Positions 1 to 4,933 of a stretch of DNA of 5,022 nucleotides are shown in pieces. The stretch covers positions 1-5,022 of the forward strand of contig WGAA01000344.1 of the NCBI GenBank assembly GCA_015489285.1, written 5' to 3'. The position numbers and the translations under genes were made by a program. The notes below the pieces were generated by a model. It ran no database searches. It had not been told where the DNA came from and saw only the letters and a list, made by a program, of their open reading frames with translations. How positions within the stretch are numbered: position 1 is the stretch's first letter; each line of letters opens with the position of its first letter. The stretch comes from Anaerolineae bacterium (GTDB taxonomy: Bacteria > Chloroflexota > Anaerolineae > JAADDB01).

Positions 1-341
1 ACCCGGACCGGGTGGCGCCTCCTCTGGTGGAGGTATTACAATGGGGGGAGGAGGCGTTTCGCGCCCGCTTCAGGAAGACGCCGGTCATGCGGGCAAAGCG
101 CCGGGGATTGTTGCGGAACGCGTGTGTGGCCGTGGGCAACTGGGGGGACCCGTACGCCCTTCCCGTCCTGGAACGGGTGCTGGCCGAGGAGCCGGACCCC
201 CTCATCCGGGGGCATTGTGCCTGGGCTCTGGGACGCATCCCCGGCGCCCGCAGCCGTCGGCTGCTCCGGCAGGCGTGGGAACGGGAGGAGGACCCGTACG
301 TGCGCGAGGAGATAGAGTGGGCACTGGAGGAAGGGAGATGA
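1..341 (+). CDS. queG: Epoxyqueuosine reductase QueG, C-terminal part (5' end outside window)
   Basis: QueG reduces epoxyqueuosine to queuosine in the last step of this tRNA wobble-base modification, using cobalamin and [4Fe-4S] clusters in the cytoplasm. Only the last 112 codons are present (first full codon at position 3). The cobalamin and cluster-binding domains would lie upstream and cannot be seen. The visible part reads FRARFRKTPVMRAKRRGLLR, followed by NACVAVGNWGDP and then two HEAT-like helical pairs containing LIRGHCAWALGRI and a final VREEIEWALEE. The RAKR.GLLRN...GN.GD pattern followed by a short HEAT region is how I recognise the QueG C-terminus. A GTG at 12-14 could act as a start for a 109-residue protein, but the frame stays open to the window edge and no ribosome site can be seen, so a truncated larger gene is more likely. 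The stop overlaps the next gene's start (ATGA). The alternative is another HEAT-repeat protein. Confidence 0.8.
   Translation, partial: PDRVAPPLVEVLQWGEEAFRARFRKTPVMRAKRRGLLRNACVAVGNWGDPYALPVLERVLAEEPDPLIRGHCAWALGRIPGARSRRLLRQAWEREEDPYVREEIEWALEEGR
326..330 (+). promoter_or_regulatory. Ribosome binding site of the MFS gene
   Basis: GGAGG ends 7 nt before the ATG at 338. It lies inside the last codons of the upstream queG frame and supports choosing ATG 338 over the much longer open frame that begins at 41, whose first 99 codons are simply an out-of-frame reading of queG. Confidence 0.7.
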
Positions 342-1519
342 GCCGGGAGGAGAGACGCCGGGCCCTGCGATTCGTGATCCTGCTGGGCATCGTGAGCCTG
401 TTGAGCGACATGACGTACGAGGCCGCGCGCAGCATCATCGGCCCCTACCTGGGATTGTTGGGCGCGGGGGCCGCGGTCGTGGGAGGTGTGGCCGGGTTGG
501 GGGAGCTCGTCGGCTTGAGCCTGCGCCTGGTCTTCGGCTGGCTCAGTGACCGCACCGGCCGTTACTGGACCATTACCCTGGTGGGATATGGCTTAAATTT
601 GCTCGCGGTGCCCTTGCTCGCCCTGGCCGGTCACTGGGAGGTGGCCGCGGCGCTGATCGTGGCCGAGCGGTTGGGCAAGGCCATCCGCACACCGGCCCGG
701 GATGCCATGCTCTCCCACGCCACTGCGGAGGTGGGACGAGGGTGGGGGTTCGGCCTGCACGAGGCGCTGGACCAGACCGGCGCGGTTTTGGGCCCGTTGA
801 TGGTGGCCGCGGTCCTCTACATCCGGGGGTCTTACCGCTTCGCGTTCGGCATGTTGCTCCTCCCGGCCCTCCTGGCGCTGGCCGTCCTCATTGCCGCCCG
901 TCTCCTCTACCCGCACCCCCGTGAGCTGGAGACGCGGACGCCGCCCCTCCAGACCCGGGGTATTCCCCGCGCTTTCTGGCTCTACATGGCGGGCGTGGCC
1001 CTCCTCGCGGCCGGTTACGCCGATTTCCCCCTCATCGCCTATCACTTCGAGCACCGGGGCCTCATGCCCTCCCCCTGGATTCCCATCCTGTACGCGGTGG
1101 CTATGGGGGTGGACGCGCTGGCGGCCCTGATCTTCGGGCGGCTGTTCGACAAGGAGGGAATTATCACGCTGGCCTTTGCGGCCTTCATCTCCGCCTTCTT
1201 CGCACCCCTGGTCTTCGGAGACGGGTTTGCCGCGGCCCTGGCAGGGGTGATCGTGTGGGGCGTGGGCATGGGCGCGCAGGAATCGGTCATGCGGGCGGCC
1301 GTGGGGGAGTTGATCGGGCCGGAACGACGGGGGACGGCGTACGGCCTGTTGAATGCCGGCTACGGGGTGGCCTGGTTCCTGGGGAGTATGCTGATGGGCG
1401 TGTTGTATGAGCTCGCCCTGCCCGCGCTCATCGCCTTCTCCCTCCTCATCCAATTGGCCGGCGGAGCGCTCTTCCTCCTCGTCAGGGATGTCGGGAGGCA
1501 CGCGCCGGGGAGCCGCTGA
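338..1519 (+). CDS. Major facilitator superfamily (MFS) transporter
   Basis: This is a 393-residue inner-membrane transporter of normal MFS length, moving an unknown small solute or drug, probably by ion coupling. Hydrophobic segments run along the whole protein in two halves joined by a polar loop at about residues 190-212 (YPHPRELETRTPPLQTRG), consistent with 12 helices. The canonical motif A between helices 2 and 3 is GWLSDRTGR (67-75), and a degenerate second-half copy is GRLFDKEG (267-274). RLGKAIRTPARDAMLS (111-126) and ESVMRAAV...ERRGTAYGLLNAGYG (315-343) resemble an uncharacterised prokaryotic MFS subgroup, possibly the one called MJ1317-like; that assignment is from memory. An acidic residue in helix 1 (SDMTYE, residues 23-28) is also typical. 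The start at 338 has a good ribosome site and overlaps the queG stop, so coupled translation is expected. Substrate cannot be read from sequence; queuosine-related transport is only a guess from context. Confidence 0.9.
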   Translation: MSREERRRALRFVILLGIVSLLSDMTYEAARSIIGPYLGLLGAGAAVVGGVAGLGELVGLSLRLVFGWLSDRTGRYWTITLVGYGLNLLAVPLLALAGHWEVAAALIVAERLGKAIRTPARDAMLSHATAEVGRGWGFGLHEALDQTGAVLGPLMVAAVLYIRGSYRFAFGMLLLPALLALAVLIAARLLYPHPRELETRTPPLQTRGIPRAFWLYMAGVALLAAGYADFPLIAYHFEHRGLMPSPWIPILYAVAMGVDALAALIFGRLFDKEGIITLAFAAFISAFFAPLVFGDGFAAALAGVIVWGVGMGAQESVMRAAVGELIGPERRGTAYGLLNAGYGVAWFLGSMLMGVLYELALPALIAFSLLIQLAGGALFLLVRDVGRHAPGSR

Positions 1520-1522
1520 ACG

Positions 1523-1550
1523 CCCCTCGCCCCGTCCCCGCAGGGAGGGG
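1523..1550. other. Weak GC-rich inverted repeat after the MFS stop
   Basis: CCCCTC (1523-1528) can pair with GAGGGG (1545-1550) around a 16-nt loop, 3 nt after the MFS stop codon. The nearest T-rich stretch (1562-1570) is more than 10 nt away and overlaps the promoter, so this is a poor match to an intrinsic terminator. It may slow or end queG-MFS transcription, but I cannot show that. Confidence 0.25.
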
Positions 1551-1562
1551 AATTCACCCCGT

Positions 1563-1591
1563 TTGCTTTTCGGGCGCGGACGCCCTATAAT
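1563..1591 (+). promoter_or_regulatory. Sigma-70-type promoter for the beta-helix gene
   Basis: A consensus -10 box TATAAT (1586-1591) lies exactly 17 nt downstream of TTGCTT (1563-1568), which keeps the TTG of the -35 consensus. In DNA this GC-rich a perfect TATAAT with ideal spacing is unlikely by chance. Transcription would start near 1598, leaving a leader of about 214 nt before the ATG at 1812. This suggests the beta-helix gene is transcribed independently of the queG-MFS pair. Confidence 0.6.
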
Positions 1592-1811
1592 GTGCCCCGA
1601 GGGCAAATTGGGGCCGACGATGGGGAGGCGCCCCCCAGGTATCACACCCATCCCCCCATACCCCGTCCTGGCCTCACCGTCCTGGTCTGTGGGAACGTGT
1701 CACTGTGTGCCCTATGTCCACTATCGGCTTCCGCTCGCCTCCCCCGACGCGCCGGATGCCCGATGTCGGCGGACAATGGGCAGAAGGCCGTCGCTCACCG
1801 GGAGGTGAAAG
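1592..1811 (+). other. Long 5' leader of the beta-helix gene
   Basis: About 214 nt of GC-rich DNA lie between the predicted transcription start and the ATG. I see no riboswitch family I can name. Visible structure includes a small hairpin TGGGG/CCCCA (1621-1625 with 1633-1637), a direct repeat CCGTCCTGG (1663-1671 and 1677-1685), and CGCCG/CGGCG (1750-1754 with 1767-1771). The leader ends in a strong ribosome site GGAGG at 1801-1805, 6 nt before the start codon. Open frames that cross it are extensions of shadow frames and lack ribosome sites. Confidence 0.35.
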
Positions 1812-3725
1812 ATGAAAGGCAGAAGGTTCGGCCGCATGCTTTTCGGCGTGATCGTTGGCTGTTTGTTCCTCGGAGGACTGTTCTTCCTGCTGCACGGGGG
1901 CCCGCAGACGTTCGCCGCCTCCGGCACGACGCGCTTTGTTACCCCTGACGGCACGGGGACCGCGTGTTCTCAGGCAGCTCCCTGCGCACTCCAGACCGCG
2001 CTGGCCCGCGCGGCCGATGGGGACGTCATTTACCTGGGAAGGGGAACGTACACCGGTGTGGGTCCCGCGGTCATCACCATCAGCCGGTCCATCACCCTTT
2101 ACGGAGGGTGGGACGGAGCCCCGACCGGCCCCGTCGTCCGTGACCCCCGGGCCTATCCCACCGTTCTCGACGGTGAGGGGAGGCGACGGGTCATTTACAT
2201 CACCGGAAAGGTGAGCCCCACCCTGGACGGCTTGACCATCGTCCGGGGGAACGCCACCCGCGCGCCCGATCTTCCCGGATACGGGGGTGGGATATGCAGT
2301 TTCGGGGCCAAGCCCATCATCGTCAACTGCACCATCAGGGCCAATATCGCCACCACGGCACCGGATAAGTCCGGCTCCGGAGGGGGAATTCTCATCACCG
2401 CGCCTTCCGGCCGGGTGGTGATCTCGGGCAATCGGGTGATATCCAACACGGCCGCGGTGGGGAGCATGGGCACCGGGGGCGGGATCGAACTGCTGGGCGC
2501 GGCAGAGGCTCGGGTGCTCAACAATGTGGTAATGAACAACACGGCGACGCTTTCGGCCACCCGAGGATACGGTGGGGGGATTGCCATATCCGGCAGGAGC
2601 GCCAACACCCTTATGCAGGGGAACGTGTTGCGCCATAACACCGCCATCCGGCAGGGCGATGACACCCGGCGCACCCAGGCTTACGGCGGGGGCATTTACG
2701 TGGGAAGTCATTCCGTGGTTATCAGCGCCAACGTGGTGCTGAGCAACACCGCCATCATCACCGGCGGCAGCGGCAGCGGCGGCGGCATCGCGGTGATGGG
2801 GAGCGACGACGCGGTGCTCGTCGGCAACCGGGTGGAGTACAACATCGCCCAACGGGATGCCACCCGCATCCCCAGCAACCGGGGAGGCGGCATCTACTGT
2901 CTCTCCGGCAATCACGTCGTTCTCCGGGAGAACGTCATTCGACATAACAGCGCCAGCATTTCCAATACAGGCGCGGGTGGGGGCGTGGATTTTTCGAGTT
3001 GCAATGGGGCCACCCTCGTCGGCAACACCGTCGCGGACAACGTTGCTTCTCACAACGGAAACGGCTACGGCGGCGGGTTCCACGCGTACGCTTCCCAAGG
3101 GCTACGCATCGACGCCAATGAATTCCTGAACAACACGGCCTCCCTGAGCCCGTGGGGAAGGGGTGGGGGCCTCTACTTCTCCCGGAAGACGGTCTTCACC
3201 ATGACGAACAACATCGTGGCTGCCAATTATGCCCGGCGAGAGGGGGGTGGGGTGGCCTTCGAGACGAGCGCCCGTTCGCCGGTCACGGGCACCCTGGTCC
3301 ACAACACCTTTGTCGCCAATGACCGGGGCAGGGGGAACGGCCGCATCGCCGTCCATCTCAACGACCCTTACGTCACCCTGGTCCTGACCAATAACCTTAT
3401 TTACAGCCACACTTACGGCGTTTACGCTGTGGACGGCAGTACGGCCACACTTTACAACACCCTGTTCTACGCCAACAGCAGCGGCGACACGGGTGGGCCG
3501 GGTTCCATTACCAACGTGACCCCCATCACCGGACGGGATCCCTTGCTGACCCGCGATTATCACCTGCGAGGGAGTTCGCCTGCCATCGATGCGGGTCGTC
3601 CCATGGCCTGGCTTCGGAGCGATGTGGACGGGGATGCCAGACCCAAACGCTCGGGATACGATATCGGAGCGGATGAGTACATGGCGCGTTTCTACCTGCC
3701 GCGGATGCCGAAACATCACCCGTAG
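1812..3725 (+). CDS. Secreted right-handed parallel beta-helix repeat protein
   Basis: A 637-residue exported protein. The N-terminus is a Sec signal: basic KGRRFGR (2-8), a hydrophobic core at about 9-27, and a likely cleavage near QTFAAS (32-37). A lipobox-like IVGC at 14-17 is present, but hydrophobic sequence continues after the Cys, so lipoprotein processing is less likely. RFVTPDGTGTACSQAAPCAL (41-60), with Cys52 and Cys58 able to form a disulfide, leads into an N-terminal cap and GGWDG (98-102). The beta-helix follows: 11 GGG(I/V/F/L) motifs at residues 158, 190, 222, 254, 292, 323, 358, 389, 420, 451 and 478, mostly 31-32 apart, each preceded by an N-x-x-x-x-N-T/S-A-like turn (for example NVVMNNTA). 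The C-terminus has DPLLTRDYHLRGSSPAIDAG (576-595), DVDGDARP and DIGADE, a common ending of such proteins, then FYLPRMPKHHP. Pectate-lyase-like helices bind or cleave polysaccharides, but no catalytic residues are obvious, so substrate and activity are unknown. The gene appears to be expressed from its own promoter. Confidence 0.9.
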   Translation: MKGRRFGRMLFGVIVGCLFLGGLFFLLHGGPQTFAASGTTRFVTPDGTGTACSQAAPCALQTALARAADGDVIYLGRGTYTGVGPAVITISRSITLYGGWDGAPTGPVVRDPRAYPTVLDGEGRRRVIYITGKVSPTLDGLTIVRGNATRAPDLPGYGGGICSFGAKPIIVNCTIRANIATTAPDKSGSGGGILITAPSGRVVISGNRVISNTAAVGSMGTGGGIELLGAAEARVLNNVVMNNTATLSATRGYGGGIAISGRSANTLMQGNVLRHNTAIRQGDDTRRTQAYGGGIYVGSHSVVISANVVLSNTAIITGGSGSGGGIAVMGSDDAVLVGNRVEYNIAQRDATRIPSNRGGGIYCLSGNHVVLRENVIRHNSASISNTGAGGGVDFSSCNGATLVGNTVADNVASHNGNGYGGGFHAYASQGLRIDANEFLNNTASLSPWGRGGGLYFSRKTVFTMTNNIVAANYARREGGGVAFETSARSPVTGTLVHNTFVANDRGRGNGRIAVHLNDPYVTLVLTNNLIYSHTYGVYAVDGSTATLYNTLFYANSSGDTGGPGSITNVTPITGRDPLLTRDYHLRGSSPAIDAGRPMAWLRSDVDGDARPKRSGYDIGADEYMARFYLPRMPKHHP

Positions 3726-3748
3726 GCTGCCTGCGTGCGCACCCGTCA

Positions 3749-3777
3749 GGGGGACACGGGGAAGTACCGTGTCCCCC
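3749..3777. other. Perfect 11-bp hairpin downstream of the beta-helix gene
   Basis: GGGGGACACGG (3749-3759) and CCGTGTCCCCC (3767-3777) form a perfect stem with a 7-nt loop, 23 nt after the beta-helix stop codon. Its strength and place suggest transcript termination or 3'-end protection, but no T-run follows, so it is not a classical intrinsic terminator. The arm GGGGGACAC recurs at 3790-3798, which allows a competing hairpin with 3769-3777. Confidence 0.6.
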
Positions 3778-3789
3778 CACATCGAAGGT

Positions 3790-3798
3790 GGGGGACAC
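3790..3798. repeat. Extra copy of the GGGGGACAC hairpin arm
   Basis: GGGGGACAC here is identical to 3749-3757 and complementary to 3769-3777. The middle arm can therefore pair upstream (7-nt loop, 11 bp) or downstream (12-nt loop, 9 bp), but not both. This could be a decayed tandem hairpin or a switch; I can only show the complementarity. Confidence 0.5.
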
Positions 3799-3812
3799 CA
3801 CCGTCGCCCGGC

Positions 3813-3826
3813 CCTGCACGTGCAGG
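3813..3826. promoter_or_regulatory. 14-bp perfect palindrome, possible operator
   Basis: CCTGCACGTGCAGG is a perfect palindrome 83 nt upstream of the DUF6933-like gene, a suitable place for a dimeric regulator site. No loop is left for an RNA hairpin unless the centre stays unpaired. No convincing -35/-10 pair could be found nearby, so the operator role is an inference. Confidence 0.35.
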
Positions 3827-3893
3827 CGCTTACGACGAGAGGGCTTGGGGATAGGGACACCGGGATCCCTTTCCTCCCGTCCAAATGCATTCG

Positions 3894-3901
3894 AAAGGGA
3901 G
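3894..3901 (+). promoter_or_regulatory. Ribosome binding site of the DUF6933-like gene
   Basis: AAAGGGAG lies 8 nt before the ATG at 3910. It decides the start: the open frame extends upstream to 3589, but those codons overlap the end of the beta-helix gene and the hairpin region, and read as low-complexity, Arg- and Pro-rich sequence. Confidence 0.65.
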
Positions 3902-3909
3902 ATGTCCAT

Positions 3910-4443
3910 ATGTTGGTATTGCAATGCACCCGAAAGGTGGCGAAACACTTCAAGATAAAATTAGAGCCCCTTCCGGAGAACCTTTATCAAACGCACCTGG
4001 GAGTGTGGTACGTCAACTACGCCAAGATCTTGCGGTACAAATTCCTGATTTTCATGAACGATCCCACCCTCTATTCGCTGCCGGTGTACATCCGTAAAGT
4101 AAGTGACGTGAAGGATATGGGGGAGCTCTTCAAGCAAAACCTTCTATACGCGCTCCTGGACGAAGGAATAGACGAACGCCTCATTCGTGCCAAGTTGAGG
4201 GAATACGACCCCGTCGTGTACACGAAGACGTCCAGCAGAAGAATATTGGGGCACATGAATGACATCATATTGAACCTGGAGTCTTACATCGAGCTAGAAA
4301 TATACATGACCCAGGGATACATGGATATATTACAAATCGTACAACACGTGCAGAAGAAATTGAACCGCATACCCCAACGCGCCCTCAACTGGGGATGCGC
4401 GGCGGACGCGATAAAAGAAAGCCTCGAGAAATCAGAGAGTTAG
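3910..4443 (+). CDS. Uncharacterised protein, DUF6933-like
   Basis: A 177-residue cytoplasmic protein with no signal peptide and no membrane helix. The N-terminal half reads MLVLQCTRKVAKHFKIKL (1-18), then LGVWYVNYAKILRYKFLIFMN (30-50), followed by TLYSLPVYI (53-61). This pattern (LxCTxK at the start, LGxWYxN, then FxNxxTLYSLPV) is what I associate with DUF6933, a family of unknown function. I cannot run a profile search, so this rests on recall. The C-terminal half is charged and helical (EGIDERLIRAKLREYD; HMNDIILNLESYIELEIYM) and ends in a Lys/Glu-rich tail. GC is about 49 percent by hand count over 3961-4440, far below the neighbours, with many AAA, ATA and TTG codons. This suggests recent transfer or weak codon selection. 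It sits alone between a hairpin-rich spacer and a repeat-rich region, so context gives no job. It is a real gene on coding pattern, start and ribosome site. Confidence 0.75.
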   Translation: MLVLQCTRKVAKHFKIKLEPLPENLYQTHLGVWYVNYAKILRYKFLIFMNDPTLYSLPVYIRKVSDVKDMGELFKQNLLYALLDEGIDERLIRAKLREYDPVVYTKTSSRRILGHMNDIILNLESYIELEIYMTQGYMDILQIVQHVQKKLNRIPQRALNWGCAADAIKESLEKSES

Positions 4444-4455
4444 CCGCAACTGCAA

Positions 4456-4471
4456 GCCTTCGCTATAAGGC
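4456..4471 (+). other. Small hairpin after the DUF6933-like stop
   Basis: GCCTT (4456-4460) pairs with AAGGC (4467-4471) around CGCTAT, 12 nt after the stop codon. Five base pairs and no T-run make it a weak terminator candidate at best. Confidence 0.25.
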
Positions 4472-4496
4472 GTCATTCGTCAGGCGTCAGGCGCTG
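4469..4496. repeat. Degenerate heptad run, GGCGTCA type
   Basis: Four consecutive 7-nt units read GGCGTCA, TTCGTCA, GGCGTCA, GGCGCTG. The first and third are identical. The 7-nt period matches the arrays further downstream but the unit differs, so it may be an independent or strongly diverged array. Confidence 0.5.
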
Positions 4497-4531
4497 GGGG
4501 GGAGTTGGCACGGTAGGCGCATCTTGGGTTG

Positions 4532-4573
4532 GTGACGTGATGCGTGGTACGTAATGCGTGATGCGTAATGCGT
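4532..4573. repeat. Heptanucleotide tandem array A (consensus RATGCGT)
   Basis: Six units in register: GTGACGT, GATGCGT, GGTACGT, AATGCGT, GATGCGT, AATGCGT. CGT ends every unit and variation is limited to the first four positions. Read on the minus strand the unit is ACGCATY, or ATYACGC in shifted register. Short tandem heptamers of this kind are known as STRR sequences in filamentous cyanobacteria; a similar habit in this organism is an inference. Confidence 0.8.
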
Positions 4574-4625
4574 AACTTGAAGATAAGTTGGCTTTGTAGA
4601 GTCCACTTTGTCTTCGAGCCAGGCA

Positions 4626-4646
4626 GTTACTCGTTACTCGTCACTC
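4626..4646. repeat. Heptanucleotide tandem array B (GTYACTC)
   Basis: Three units read GTTACTC, GTTACTC, GTCACTC, followed by a partial GTTA. The unit is related to the minus-strand reading of array A (RTYACGC versus GTYACTC), so the left arm carries two related arrays pointing in opposite directions. Confidence 0.75.
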
Positions 4647-4656
4647 GTTAGCCATA

Positions 4657-4673
4657 GGCCGCCGGAAGCGGCC
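4657..4673. other. Hairpin GGCCGC / GCGGCC, first copy
   Basis: GGCCGC (4657-4662) pairs perfectly with GCGGCC (4668-4673) around a CGGAA loop. A second copy lies at 4755-4771, and the following bases (AAAGTAGAGCGCCCT versus TAAAGGGAGCCCCCT) are also similar, so about 30 nt have been duplicated. Confidence 0.55.
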
Positions 4674-4691
4674 AAAGTAGAGCGCCCTACC

Positions 4692-4726
4692 CAGACTTCC
4701 GAAGTCTCGCAGACTTCGGAAGTCTG
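4692..4726. other. Perfect 16-bp inverted repeat with 3-nt loop
   Basis: CAGACTTCCGAAGTCT (4692-4707) and its exact reverse complement (4711-4726) are separated by CGC. Each arm is itself nearly palindromic (AGACTT, CCG or CGG, AAGTCT), so the DNA or RNA may form either one long stem or two small 6-bp hairpins. No T-run follows, so a plain intrinsic terminator is unlikely. Confidence 0.85.
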
Positions 4727-4737
4727 AACCAGCCCCC

Positions 4738-4753
4738 TTGCTCATCGAAGCAA
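4738..4753. other. Small hairpin TTGCT / AGCAA
   Basis: TTGCT (4738-4742) pairs with AGCAA (4749-4753) around CATCGA. It abuts the second GGAAGCGGCC hairpin and continues the chain of stems in the core. Confidence 0.35.
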
Positions 4754-4754
4754 A

Positions 4755-4771
4755 GGTCGCTGGAAGCGGCC
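4755..4771. other. Hairpin GGTCGC / GCGGCC, second copy
   Basis: Same fold as 4657-4673 with loop TGGAA. The C to T change at 4757 turns a C-G pair into a U-G wobble, so the stem survives as RNA. The loop differs at one base. Confidence 0.5.
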
Positions 4772-4778
4772 TAAAGGG

Positions 4779-4797
4779 AGCCCCCTTCGAGGGGGCT
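4779..4797 (+). terminator. Possible intrinsic terminator hairpin
   Basis: AGCCCCCT (4779-4786) pairs with AGGGGGCT (4790-4797) around a TCG loop (a TTCG-type tight hairpin), preceded by AAAGGG and followed by only TT before G. The stem is strong but the T-run is short. AGCCCCCTT also occurs at 4731-4739, so the right arm has an alternative partner. It is too far (over 330 nt) from the DUF6933-like stop to be its obvious terminator. Confidence 0.4.
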
Positions 4798-4810
4798 TTG
4801 CCCTAACGTA

Positions 4811-4832
4811 GCCCGAAGGTTTACCTTTGGGC
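4811..4832. other. 9-bp hairpin GCCCGAAGG / CCTTTGGGC
   Basis: GCCCGAAGG (4811-4819) pairs with CCTTTGGGC (4824-4832), including one G-U pair, around a TTTA loop. It is the last strong stem of the core; I see no clear structure from 4843 to 4933. Confidence 0.55.
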
Positions 4833-4933
4833 GGGTTCGAGCGCCGTCCCATGGCCGGTTTGAGGTCGGAAGCTGGTTGACTGACAAAACTCGGGCATGA
4901 GAGCGTTCGGAAACTTGGGATTTTCCTGCTAAC

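Larger units (their letters stand above)
4532..4650 (+). repeat. Left arm of a composite inverted repeat
   Basis: The arm consists of array A, AACTTG (4574-4579), a 42-nt spacer containing GTTGGC...TGTAG, then GGCAGTTACTCGTTACTCGT (4622-4641) and the rest of array B. The same order, spacing and partial spacer sequence recur in reverse complement at 4934-5022, so the two are inverted, diverged copies. Confidence 0.65.

Noticed and set aside
41..337. Upstream extension of the MFS frame
   Set aside because: It overlaps queG out of frame and reads as Gly/Pro/Arg-rich sequence. A good ribosome site supports ATG 338.
593..1651. Minus-strand open frame of 352 codons antisense to the MFS gene
   Set aside because: Rich in Arg, Gly, Pro and His with no domain; a typical shadow of a high-GC membrane-protein gene.
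1848..1866. Lipoprotein lipobox IVGC in the beta-helix signal peptide
   Set aside because: The pattern fits formally, but ten more hydrophobic residues follow the Cys, so a normal Sec cleavage near residues 35-37 is more likely.
1674..3098. Minus-strand open frame of 474 codons antisense to the beta-helix gene
   Set aside because: It mirrors the GC-rich codon bias of the sense gene, has no ribosome site, and its sequence is low-complexity without domains. The sense frame has a signal peptide and clear repeats.
3589..3909. Upstream extension of the DUF6933-like frame
   Set aside because: It overlaps the beta-helix gene and hairpins. AAAGGGAG before ATG 3910 and the family-like N-terminus fix the start.
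3102..3953. Minus-strand open frame of 283 codons
   Set aside because: Spans the end of the beta-helix gene, the hairpin spacer and the ribosome site of the next gene, and has no recognisable features.
4532..4650. CRISPR array
   Set aside because: The repeats are contiguous 7-mers without spacers of regular length, so they are tandem short repeats and not a CRISPR array.
4831..4850. tRNA-like T-loop GGTTCGAGC
   Set aside because: The flanking bases do not form the T-stem with the required G53-C61 pair, and no acceptor, D or anticodon arms can be drawn.
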